Assembly (NCBI GenBank): GCA_030407085.1
Contig: CM059582.1
Span: 66,587,501-66,651,500 of the forward strand
Origin: Trichopria drosophilae
Taxonomy: Eukaryota; Arthropoda; Insecta; Hymenoptera; Diapriidae
Direction: 5' to 3'
DNA: 64,000 nucleotides
The notes under the pieces were generated by a model. It searched no databases. It had not been told where the DNA came from and saw only the letters and a list, made by a program, of their open reading frames with translations. The stretch's first letter is position 1. Every line of letters begins with the position of its first letter. Positions 45,652-55,528 of this stretch are shown here, one piece after another. A program made the position numbers and the translations under genes.

Positions 45652-46027
45652 TATAACCTCGCCCTGAAATGGACGAGGCAGATTTTTGCCAACTTTACCG
45701 TGAATATAAAAAAAGGGGGGGGGGCGGGTTCTAATCTCGCGACGGCGGAACTTCTTTAGAGACTATAGTCACTTAGTGGAAAAAGAGTACTTACAGGCGA
45801 TGATCTTGGAGCAGGGACCTCGGTCGATCGTAGCGACGATGGACGGCTCGCTTCCTGGGGTCCTCGGTTTCGTCCGTCTTCGGGGCGATGGCTCAGTCAC
45901 CAATCCTCTCTGTGGTGGGTGGCGGTGATGACCGGGAGGTGCGGAACTTCCTGGCGGGGTTACGCCCGGCCTCAAGAGATGGCGCGGGGTTCGACCAGCG
46001 TGCCGATCTGTGACGGGTTTTGTCACA
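45652..46027 (-). repeat. Gypsy-B 5' LTR, internally deleted (376 bp)
   Basis: Same ends as the 3' LTR, but the block from about 45928 joins directly to GGGAGGTGCGGAACTTCC, omitting ~450 bp present in the other LTR, plus a smaller deletion near 45750. Confidence 0.9.
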
Positions 46028-46031
46028 ATAG

Positions 46032-46152
46032 GAGAAATTATACTTGAATCTTTATGTTTTTTAGTGGGTTGTAAACCCGAACCCAAGACTTCAGATCTCT
46101 GTTTTTCCGATAAATGCTGTGTGTTGCTTCGTATATTCATGTATACGCACAC
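46032..46152 (-). pseudogene. gag: Gypsy-A gag, N-terminal codons
   Basis: A frame from 46152 (MCVYMNIRSNTQHLSEKQRS) runs to the Gypsy-B edge, and the frame at 36480 continues in register on the other side once the ATAG duplication is discounted. This shows that Gypsy-B landed inside the Gypsy-A gag. Confidence 0.6.
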
Positions 46153-46254
46153 ACGACGAAAAGGATGTGGAAAAGGATGATTAAAAGGTATAGAACAAAC
46201 AATAAGTTTGCTGCTTATAAGTATATGTTTTTATTTATTATACATATTTTTTTT

Positions 46255-46545
46255 GATTCTTAATCTAAAATTATTATTTCGATGTTTTCTTCATTTATGT
46301 TTCGCGTGTTAAAAATAGGCTGTACCTTAATTCTTTGTTTTTGCGTAAGGTCGAATTTCTTTATTTCTATTAATAATTTTTCCGTTTTATTGACCGCTTT
46401 TCTAAGGTGCTTTTCCTTAATAGATTTAAGTTTCAAATTTTTCTCCGTTTTAATTTATTTCCTTAGTTTATTTATTGCCCGATCTTCTATATTCCGTTTA
46501 GCTTCGATGTCATCCAAATTAATTAGTGTCCCGTTTGTTGTCATC
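46255..46545 (-). pseudogene. small charged ORF upstream of Gypsy-A gag
   Basis: From an ATG at 46545 the frame codes for MTTNGTLINLDDIEAKRNIE, then a lysine/glutamate-rich helix broken by one in-frame stop, ending EENIEIIILD and a stop. It may be the true start of the Gypsy-A gag or a separate small leader ORF. No family recognised. Confidence 0.35.
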
Positions 46546-46843
46546 TAGAAAAATAATATAAAATAAATTTTCATTTTCATAATTGTACGTGTTTAATATA
46601 GAATGAGAGATAAAAAAAAATTTATATATATAACAGAAATATGATAATAAAAATTATACTTCTCGTTTCGTTCTCGGGATTACAATTGTAGTATCGATTC
46701 TCGATGCTAACATCATCACAAATTTTAGAAAAAACAAAACAGCTCCCTCCTCTATGCTCTCCATCTGCTATCGATATCCCGACATTCGTTTTTTTGTGCT
46801 TAATGTCATCACATACTAAAAATCTAACCACAAATATTTTTAA

Positions 46844-47923
46844 ATGGGTAAATCAAGAAAACGCAGACATTCATATAGTAAATATGAAATGGATCTATTG
46901 CTAGACCGGATCGAGAAATTGGAAGGTAAACTCAAGCGTCAGTCACGTTCACGAAATACATCTTCCAGTTCATCGCGAAGGTCATCGCGAAGTTCTTCTC
47001 GAAGTTATTCTCGGTCAAGGTCAAGATCAAATAATTCACGGATTGACGGTTATTACGAGAATAAGTATCAAAAAGATGGCTCAGCTCATTTTTAAATGAG
47101 AGAAATGCCAAACATTTGCATAATGACGACTCTGCTCATTTTCAGATGAGAGAAATGTCGAAAAATGTTTAATAACGGCTCAGCTCATTTTTAGATGAGA
47201 GACATGCTGATTATTTAACTGGTAAGTTTGTGTGCTACACAAGATTAACTCCAGTTCATAATATACTTTTAGAGACTCCCCAACCTCAAAATGTTGAACA
47301 ATCTGAACACCTTTAAAATCTAACCTAAAAGAAGCTTCTTTGGATGCAGACTTAACAAATAGGTGTAAACGTTGGATCACATCAGGCATTTTACCAGAAC
47401 TTAAGGAGGATTTATTGAAAAAATATCCCAGATCAGGAGATTGTTTCCTAGATGCACCCACAATAAATCCCATCATAAAAATAACGACTTGCTGGATCAC
47501 CTCTTTCTGCCGTTGGATCAACAATTACCAATTTGTTCGGTGAAAAGGATTTTAATCCAATTAAGCTTTTGGAAACGATGCACGATGCAGGAAAATTATT
47601 AACTGAATTACAACATACCATTACATCGGCAAGACGAGCATTTATTCTACCAGGTTATGATGAATCGGTTAAAAAAGAATAATCGAAAAGAAAGTTTTGT
47701 AAACTCGTCAGATTCTTTAAACTTCAAGAGCTCAACAGTGAAGAGCCGAGACACATCACAGTTGAGCAACAGATACAAGTCTCGAACAAACCGACTACTC
47801 TTCAAACCGCAGAAGTCCAATGCGACTTATTCTCGGAAATATCGAGCTCAACCAAAAGCTCGAAAACACATCGGACCAAATAGAGGTAGATACGGCTGGC
47901 AGGTTAAGAAAATTCATAAATAA
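46844..47923 (+). pseudogene. DIRS gag-like ORF
   Basis: Begins MGKSRKRRHSYSKYEMDLLL with a coiled-coil-like helix and an RS-rich stretch (SRSRNTSSSSSRRSSRSSSR). Later frames have CKRWITSGILPELKEDLLKKY and a basic C-terminal part (SRKYRAQPKARKHIGPNRGR). At 47090-47210 there are three copies of a ~55-bp repeat with GGCTCAGCTCATTTTTAGATGAGAGA. Frameshifts split it. In DIRS elements this ORF is the presumed RNA-binding structural protein. Confidence 0.65.
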
Positions 47924-48126
47924 TTGGAAAACCATTACAACAGACAAAACTGTCCTTCAATATATATAAGGCGTTAAAATTCCTTTTAAACAAACTCCTT
48001 ACCAATCAAGTACACCAATAATTCAAAATTGGTCAAAAAATGAAACTTCAATCCTAAATTCAGAAAATTCAAAGTTATTAAAATTAAAATCAGTTAATCC
48101 TTGTGGTTCTAAAAGGGAAGAATTTT

Positions 48127-49432
48127 TATCAACTTACTTTTGCATCGAGAAACCAAATAAATCTAAAAGATTCATTTTTATTTTGAAAATATTAAATGAA
48201 TTGGTAAATGTTCCACATTTTAAAATTGAGGACTTGATAACAGCTACTAAACTAATAGAAAAAGATGCCTTCATGTGTCATATTGATCTAAAAGACGCAT
48301 ATTTCCTCGTGCCTATTCATAAAAATTGTAGACAATTTTTACGATTTTCTTTTGCGGAAAAGCTTCATGAATTTACATATTTACCATTTGCGTTAAATAT
48401 CAGTCCTTACATTTTTATAAAAATAATGAAACCGGTCATCAATTATTTAAGAAACAGAGGATATATACCGACAATTTATCTAGATAACTTTTTATTAATT
48501 GCATTCATTCGAAGCATGCTTAGAAAATACAAAAGAGACAATTAAACTTTTAAATTCACTTGGATTCATAATAAATTATGAAAAAAGCAATTTAATTCCA
48601 CAGAAAGAATGCTTATATATGGGATATATTCTTAATACCACAAACTTATCAATTGAATTGCCTTCCCAAAAACGATTAAGCTCGATTAAACGATATTATC
48701 ATTAGTGAACAAATTTATAAAAATGCGCTCATATTCTATAAAAGAATTTGCTCAAATGATTGGTCGGCTTGTTGCAAGCTGCCCTGGTGTAGAATATGGA
48801 ATTGTATATACTAAAAATCTAGAAGGAATTAAATTTCTAGCACTAATTTAATCCGATGAAAATTATGCCTAATGTATGACAATTCTTCGTTTCATAGTAA
48901 TAGATTTACATTGGTGGAAGAAACATTTATTGACTTCAATAGGCCCTATTAGACAATTCTCATTCAGTAAAACCATTTTCTCGGATGCATCTCGAACAGG
49001 TTGGGGAGTAGTTTGCCATAACGAAGCTGCGCACGGGTTTTGGAATATCGAGGAGAAATCTTATTAATAAATTTTCTCGAATTATTGGCAGTCTTCTGGG
49101 CTCTTCGAACGTTCGCTTCGAATATGAGTAAATGTGAAATTCTATTTCGAGTAGACAGTACAACAGCAATTGCATGTGTTAACAAAATGGGCAGCAATCA
49201 ATACCCAGAACTAAATTTATTGAGTAGACAAATTTGGAATGGGTGTGAGGAACGAAAAATCTGGATTTTTGCATCTTATATTGCTTCTAAAGACAATGTA
49301 GAGGCAGACAAACAATCCACAATAACATCATTAGATACTGAATGGGAATTGAATAATTATGGGTATCAAAAAATTATACGTACATTTTCAGAACCAAAAA
49401 TAGATTTATTTGCAACTCATTTAAATACTTAA
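48127..49432 (+). pseudogene. DIRS reverse transcriptase and RNase H
   Basis: RT blocks: HIDLKDAYFLVPIHKNCRQF, FTYLPFALNISPYIFIKIMK and YLDNFLLI, where the second catalytic aspartate of YxDD is asparagine. Then YEKSNLIPQKECLYMGY. RNase H: FSDASRTGWGVV, LELLAVFWALRTF and VDSTTAIACVNKMG, ending EPKIDLFATHLN, a conserved DIRS block. Several frameshifts and stops (for example near 48545, 48705, 49067) inactivate it. Confidence 0.85.
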
Positions 49433-49603
49433 TGTAACTTGTATTGCTCTTGGAATCTAGATCCAAATGCATTTGCTACAGATGCATTTACCATTTCATG
49501 GAGTGACAGAATGTTTTACGCCTTCCCGTTGTTAATAGCGAAACCAATAATATTTAAACCTGATCACAACCTTCTTCTTTCTCCGTGTAGGAATCAACGA
49601 CAT

Positions 49604-49850
49604 TGAAGAGGTAAGGTAGCATTACCTCCTTCCGGTATGGCGGAAATCTACCATACCGACAGTGGCGGATAATGCAGACCACTGTGTCGATCGTTTCGTC
49701 CCGGTCCCCACTACTGGACTCATCAGTAAGGCGACATAGTGGGGCCCTGCCTTATACGATCCGGAGGAAGAGTGGAAATTGCGGGCTTATATACGAAAGC
49801 TGTACTACTGCAGTCACTTGCGAGAAAGGAGTTCGACGGCAGTCGCCACA
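49604..49850 (-). mobile_element. 247-bp retrozyme-like insertion with hammerhead
   Basis: The insertion splits a DIRS frame: the codons for CRNQRH end at 49603 and PLANSLSLVAGLLS resumes at 49856. It starts TGAAGAGG and ends GTCGCCACA (TG...CA) and is flanked by GACAT (49599-49603 and 49851-49855). So it looks like a small solo LTR. The hammerhead copy 4 is on its minus strand. Part of the flank (GGAGGAAGAGTGG...TATATACGA) resembles the flank of copy 2. Confidence 0.75.
49689..49761 (-). ncRNA. hammerhead ribozyme, type III, copy 4 (intact core)
   Basis: On the minus strand: GATCGT, A cleavage site (GUA), stem I TAAGGC ... GCCTTA (perfect), CTGATGA, stem II GTCC ... GGAC, GAAA, ACGATC closing a six-pair stem III. 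All core bases match. The stem I loop AGGGCCCCACTATGTC closely matches copy 3. Expected to self-cleave in a minus-strand transcript. Confidence 0.85.
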
Positions 49851-49927
49851 GACATCCTCTAGCAAATTCACTTTCCCTGGTTGCAGGACTCTTATCCAGG
49901 AAAGTTACATTTAAAAAAATATATCAA

Positions 49928-50840
49928 GTTCAAGTGCAGACAGTTAAATAGCTTCATTAGCACTTTCCGCCATAAAGCAATACAATTCTTCATTAAAGGA
50001 ATGGTGGGTATTTTGTAAAAACCGCGAACTTGATGTTTTTGAACAAGAAACAAAAGTTGTGTTAACGTTTCTTACAGAAAGGTTTGAGTCTGATTCCTCT
50101 TATGGTACACTTAATACCGACAGATCTGCTATTGCATTAATTTCAAAAACTAATATTTTTGACATTATTATAAAACGTTTTTTAAAGGAATGTTCAAGTT
50201 AAAACCTTCACGGCCAAAATATTCAAAAGTTTGGGACGTGCCTTTAGTTTGGTAAATATTTCAATATGGTTTCCGCTTACATCGCTTAATCTTCAACAAG
50301 TGTCAGAAAAGTTAATAATATTAGCGTTAGGAACGGCCCACGAGGTTCAAAGTTTTTCTCTTATAAAAATTAAGAATATTTAATTTTCACCATCAGGTGT
50401 AGAAATAATGATGGATGACTTAATCAAAACGTCAAAAAATGGATCATTCCAGCCGTGTTTGATGTTGCCTATTTTCAATGAAAAGCCACATTTATGCGCA
50501 ACAAATACTTTGCAATATTATTGAGAGTTAACAAAAAGTTTAAGAGGCAGTACAAATTACCTCTTTATTAGTTTCAAAAAACCTCACAACGCTGTCAGTT
50601 CACAAACGTTAAGTCGATGGATAAAATCAGTTGTAGTAAAATGTGGTGTCGACAAAGAATTTACAGCGCATAGTACACGCCACGCGTCTACTTCAATGGC
50701 ATTTAAGAAAGGCCTAGACTTAAATTTGATAAGAAGTATGGCGGGTTGGTCAGAACAGGCACTTACATATTTGCGAAATTTTACAACAAACCAATTGCAA
50801 GTTATCGTAATGATTTCTTTACTACAGTTATGCAAAATTA
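49928..50840 (+). pseudogene. DIRS tyrosine recombinase
   Basis: Frames with SSLKEWWVFCKNRELDVFEQ, LGTAHEVQSFSLIK (first catalytic arginine region altered) and TAHSTRHASTSMAFKKGLDL (the H-x-x-R motif), then RSMAGWSEQALT. The catalytic tyrosine block FAKFYNKP is present only in the +1 frame, after a one-base frameshift near 50765, ending at a stop at about 50840. The enzyme would integrate a circular cDNA. Stops near 50383 and 50523 also break the frame. Confidence 0.85.
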
Positions 50841-50917
50841 AATGTATTTAGTTGTACTGTACAAGGGTAATTTTAAATAAATAAATACATAATTGAAAAA
50901 TTATTAGCTCTAAATAT

Positions 50918-51029
50918 CTACAATTGTAATCCCGAGAACGAGACGAGAAGTATAATTATACGATCAAACGAACTTACCTAAGTGAAGTTCGATCGTAATT
51001 ATATGACCGTCTCGTTCGAAGGGATTACA
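50918..51029. repeat. DIRS internal complementary region
   Basis: 50918-50957 is the inverse of the left end of the element (46652-46691) and 50958-51029 is the inverse of the right end (51222-51293). This junction is diagnostic of DIRS and is thought to template the circular intermediate. Confidence 0.9.
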
Positions 51030-51293
51030 CCCTCCCTAGTTTAGAATGAAACCCCCCCGAAATACGAAACAAGAGGTTCAATTTTCAATTTTTCAATTTT
51101 CAAAAATCACTCTAAACATAATGACGGGATATCGATTGCAGATGGAGAGCATAGAGGAGGGAGCTGTTTTGTTTTTACTAAAATTTGTGATGATGTTAGC
51201 ATCGAGAATCGATACTACAATTGTAATCCCTTCGAACGAGACGGTCGTATAATTACGATCGAACTTCACTTAGGTAAGTTCGTTTGATCGTAT

Positions 51294-53060
51294 AATAATG
51301 ATTAACTAAAAAAAATGGCGATATAATAATTGTTATGTTAATATGAGTGTGTGATGTGTGTTTTTTTTATGCGCATTTAATTCTTTCGTTTGCAATGACT
51401 CCGAGGAAATTCTCAAACGAAGAATTGTCCAATTTTTAATTATTATCAGTAATGAACAATAATTGAAAAGTGGTTATTTGTGAAGTGTGTCGTGATTATT
51501 AATTCTTTCGTTTGCTATGACCCAGAGGAAATTATCAAACGAAGAATTGTCTAATTTTTAATTAATGTCGATAATAAATTATGAACAACAATTCGAAAAC
51601 TGGTTTGTGTGATGATTTTATGTGTATATAAAAATGTGGATGCTCCTAAGTATTATTATATCGTGTGTATATATATATATATTTTTTTTTGAAGTAGGAA
51701 ATTTAGTATTAAAACTGGTCATTTGGTAATGGAAACGTTTTTAATGTTACGATTAATTATTACTATATTTTATATATATTACATATATATATTTTTTATT
51801 TATTTATTTCTATTTTATTGCCGCCGAGGGATTGGTCGACAGAGTACCATATAACTCTCCATGTGCGATGAGGTTCCCACTCAATTGCGCTGTCACCAAA
51901 TTTTACTATGACGGGGCTACTGATGACGCAGGAGAATCGGGAATAAGAGTAAAACAAGAAAACACCTTATTTGGGTAAAATTAGTTACTTTAGTTTTGAA
52001 ACAATTGTTCTGGTGTGGGTAGAGGAGTTGTCGGAAGAGGGGGAAAGGGGGTGTATAAGTTAGGAAATAATTCTTCGGGAGTAAGTAGCGGAGTGGTCGG
52101 GCGAGGGGGAAAAGAGAAAGAAAGAGCATCTTCCTTGAGGGAGAAAAGTATGGCAGCCCGCGATTCAATTTCCTCCCGGGCAAGGTGGAGAGTCTTTGCC
52201 AATAATGGGTTTAGGAGATGAAATGGAAAACGCGAAGACTAGGAGAGGCAAAAGAAAAAGATTTAATCTGGGGAAATTAAACGACACTCGTAATAGTCGC
52301 GTGAGAGGGCTTCGTCTCGGTGGGCTAATATACAATAGGTAGGAGGGATGGGGGTTGTGGTTTCGCAGGCCTACCCGCTATGCCATAGAAGGAAAAGAGG
52401 ATGCGATTTCGCAGGCCGACCCGCTTTGTCGCAAAGGAAAAAGGGTAGGCGTGATTTCGCAGGCCTACCCGCTATGTCACGAAGGAAAAGAAGGAAAAAG
52501 TGGGGTAGTTGGATACAGATAAATGTTTGTATGGAAAGAAAACGTATACTTACTCTTATTCTTTGCTGGTCCCCTTTTTAGACGACTCACGAGTGGTTCA
52601 GGCTACTGGGATAGCGGTCTTGATTCCTTTTCGGGTCCGACGCTGAATTTGAAATTGCCTCGAAAATTGGAGTGGACTGGCAGGGTGTTTAAGGGTTTTC
52701 CGCCTTAGATTGGAGTTGGTTTTCCCTTTTTGATAATCACCCGCGAAACTAAAAAAAACGACTGGCTGGTCTCGCTGTCCACCACGCGTATTTATGGTGG
52801 ACCATAGTTTTTTTATCCCCGCTTTGAGTACTCCCCCTCAATTTTGAAGGTGGTGGATTTGTATGTTGGACAGGTTTTTGCAAATGGGCCAAGGAGGAAA
52901 AACACATTAACTAAAAATTATTGCTATAGAGAGCCCGTTAAAACGTACCCATTTTCTCTTTTTATATTTTTAAGAAAAGTTAAAAAACAGGTAGCTTGAG
53001 AGTTACGTCCTCAATTATCGTAAATTTTGGAAGAGACGAGAATTACGGTAATGTAAAACG
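51294..53060. other. AT-rich then repeat-bearing stretch, no gene
   Basis: Contains a 121-bp direct pair at 51378-51445 and 51499-51566, each holding a hairpin (TTCTTTCGTTTG/CAAACGAAGAA), and a ~50-bp minisatellite at about 52358-52490. I see nothing supportable in 52500-53060. Possible 5' flank or leader of Gypsy-A, but no LTR was recognised. Confidence 0.5.
52358..52490. repeat. ~52-bp minisatellite, three copies
   Basis: Three units with TTTCGCAGGCCTACCCGCTA followed by a purine run AAGGAAAA. Confidence 0.85.
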
Positions 53061-53177
53061 CTTTTTTTTTTTTTTTATTTGTGCAGTTTTAATCTCTTAT
53101 ATAGAGATTATTATGCATACAATTCATTTTACAAATGTAGAACATGCGGTGTTACATAATTTATACTTAGCTTATAT

Positions 53178-54545
53178 TCTTAAATTACATGATTTGATGA
53201 ACGCGTACAAAATTTTGCAAACTTTCGGTTTAGGATTTACCAACAAAGAATTCGCATGCATCGGTAGGTACAACTTTTGTCTACGCAGATTAAACAAAAA
53301 GGTGATACGTTGAGAGTTGAAGAGCGAGCATTGCCACAATACGTGATTTAGGTCTTGTTGTTCGTACCCACATTCGCAATTTGGGCTACGTATAAATCCG
53401 ACACGAGCCAGAGAAGCAGTGGTGGTTAGCTCTACATCTATTTATGGTTGAAATTATTTCCCTCGAATTGTTCATACCAGAGAACCAGGGCTTGGCTGAT
53501 TGTTTATAAAGTTCATTGAAGTATTCTTTGCCTTTATGGTTACTCTCGCTAAGAAAGAAGTTTTCCGTGCTGCCGCGAGCTTGTTCTTTAGCAGACTATT
53601 TACAGTCAGTGAATGGAATTTTGATTGAGAGTGATGGTTCTAGCATTGATGCTTCTTTGGCTCGGATATCAGCAATCTCGTTGTCCACAATGCCTTTGTG
53701 TGCAGGCACCCAGTAGAACATTACTTTACTACCGTTTGTAGATATGATATTAAAATCTAGAATTTTCTTTTTAATTTAAAAAATAAATGGGTTAGTTTTG
53801 ATACTTGAGTTCGTGTTTTGGAGGGATTCCAGTGCGCTGAGTGAATCTGTGAAAATTAAGTAGTTTGACTCTGGCTGAGATATTACGAAATCGGCTGCTT
53901 GGAGAAGGGCAAATGTTTCCGCAGTAAATATAGAGGCACTTTTCTTAAGACTAAAAAGGGTTGTATAATTTAAGTCCGGACAGACGCAGGCGCATCCTAC
54001 CGAAGTGCTTTCTGGACCCTTACTTCCATTTGTGTAAATGTCGACTGCCTTTTCGCTATTTACTAAATCGTGCAGAATTGTATTGAGTTTTGCGCTGTCG
54101 AACTGAGGTTTAAAGAGGCACGTATTTATTTCAGGTTTGTGGTTGAGCGTTTCGAACGATATCTTATAAAGGGGGTAATTATAATTTGTGGAAATCTGAT
54201 CTGCGTAATTCAAAACGTTTTTAATACCAAGGATAAGGATCCTGTTACTGTTCTCATAAAATGTACTATTTATTCTTTTTTTTAGGTTATTTATTGTATT
54301 GAATATGGTTAGATTGCTATTGGAGAAAACTTTGTGCAAGTAGTTTTTGTAAAGAAATAAAGCTCGGTCTTGGATGGTGGGGATTCGGCTAAGAGAATGT
54401 TTGTGGGAGACGAGATTCTGTAACCTAGGCATAGCCTGATGGCGGAATTTTGCAGTGTTTCTAGTTTTTTAGCATAGGTCTTCTGAGTCGGATAGTAAAC
54501 GAAGATGCCATATTCGATCAACGAACGCACGAAGCTCTTGTACAT
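53178..54545 (-). pseudogene. I-clade ORF2, thumb, RNase H and terminal zinc motif
   Basis: Frame 54545-54309 has VRSLIEYGIFVYYPTQ (post-RT). Frame 54432-53776 has DIYTNGSKGPESTSVGCACV, where the first RNase H aspartate (TDGS) is asparagine, then IFTAETFALLQAADFV and YLIFTDSLSALESLQN. Frameshifted pieces continue with VPAHKGIVDNEIADI (RNase H histidine block) and CECGYEQQDLNHVLWQC, ending CNLRI and a stop at about 53178. Confidence 0.8.
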
Positions 54546-55528
54546 GTTTAGTAAGGTACTAGGGTTGATTCCCCACCAAGTTCCTCTGGAATACTTGGAA
54601 TGGTGTTAAGCGATCTTAGACACTTTTTTTGCACAGACTCAATTTGTTCTTTGAATGACAATTTGGAGTCAAATCGAATTCCCAAAAACCGTACCACGTT
54701 ACTATTTTTGACTATAACACCTCTAACTTTTATTTCATTGGAACCTTGCACCCGCGATTTTTTGCTAAATTGCAGAAAGGTGGTTTTATTCGGATTTACC
54801 TCCAGACTTAATTCGTAAAGATTTTCGTCGATGCTATTTACGGCTTTTTGTAACAGGTTTTTAGCTGACGACATTGAAGATCTATTACACCAGAGAGCTA
54901 TATCGTCAGCAAATTCCGATATACCGACGCTTTTAGGTAAGTTTTCAGTAATATTTGCCACGTAAATATAGAATAAAAGAGGGCTTAAGACTCCTCCTTG
55001 GGGTACCCCTTTATGGCTTAATCGCACAGAGTCAGAAGCTGTGGTGTAGATAATTCTCCCGGTAGTTAGAAATTTTAGGAATCTCACTGTATTTACGGGA
55101 CAACCAATTTCAGCAAGTTTTTGCAGCATAATGTCGATATTGACGTTATCAAAAGCGCCGCTTACATCGAGAAACACCGCCAAAAGGTCTTTCTTCTTAG
55201 CGAACGCGTCGATTACTTGAAGAGACAAGTTAGTTAAATTGTCCGCAGTACTCTGCCCTTTTCGAAAACCTGTCTGTGGTTTGGGTAAGATGTTGTTGCT
55301 TTCAACGTACCACTGCAGTCTATTTTTGATCAGGGTTTCAAACAGTTTGCATATGCAGGACGTCAGAGCGATGGGTCGAACACTATCTCCTTCACTTTTG
55401 TCTATAAAGTGTACAAAGGTCTCTTTCCATTGTGAGGGGTAACACCCTGTATTGTGCATTTCATTGAAGATGTCGAGCATTATCAGCTTATATTTGATTG
55501 GAAGCCTGTGTAACACTTCATAGTCCAA
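54546..55528 (-). pseudogene. I-clade ORF2, reverse transcriptase
   Basis: Open 326-residue frame: RPIALTSCICKLFETLIKNR, PKPQTGFRKGQSTADNL, LLAVFLDVSGAFDNVN (catalytic D), HKGVPQGGVLSPLLFYIYVA, ISEFADDIALW (FADD catalytic pair), NPNKTTFLQFSKK and VRFLGIRFDSKLSF. All key residues are present. It joins the endonuclease part by a frameshift near 55525. Confidence 0.9.

Larger units (their letters stand above)
36481..46027 (-). mobile_element. Gypsy-B: gag-protease LTR retrotransposon without RT
   Basis: Bounded by LTRs in direct orientation (36481-37334 and 45652-46027) and a 4-bp ATAG duplication. On the minus strand it has a primer-binding-type sequence, a ~2.2-kb leader, gag, nucleocapsid and protease. 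It then jumps directly to the polypurine tract (GGCCCGGGGG) and 3' LTR with no RT, RNase H or integrase. It is therefore non-autonomous. It sits inside the gag gene of Gypsy-A and contains a Transib-like foldback. Confidence 0.85.
14107..46545 (-). mobile_element. Gypsy-A: env-bearing Ty3/Gypsy element, multiply interrupted
   Basis: On the minus strand the parts occur in retroviral order: gag (46152-46032 and 36480-35240), protease (35110-34830), RT and RNase H (21930-20700), a long linker, integrase (19850-17371), envelope glycoprotein (17280-15288) and a further membrane-protein ORF (15248-14145). Insertions by Gypsy-B, the 12.4-kb foldback and a 1.3-kb TIR element separate them. RT motifs are of the insect errantivirus/17.6 type. 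No LTR was identified; the 3' end is cut by a microsatellite. All ORFs contain frameshifts or stops, so it is a fossil. Confidence 0.85.
46652..51293 (+). mobile_element. DIRS-like tyrosine-recombinase retrotransposon
   Basis: It has the full DIRS plan. Inverted terminal repeats share a core at 46676-46786 and 51120-51230. An internal complementary region (50918-51029) is the complement of the left end joined to the complement of the right end. The order is gag-like ORF, RT, RNase H, tyrosine recombinase. Size 4.64 kb including a 252-bp insertion. No target duplication, as expected. Coding frames contain several stops and frameshifts, so this copy is dead. Confidence 0.9.
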
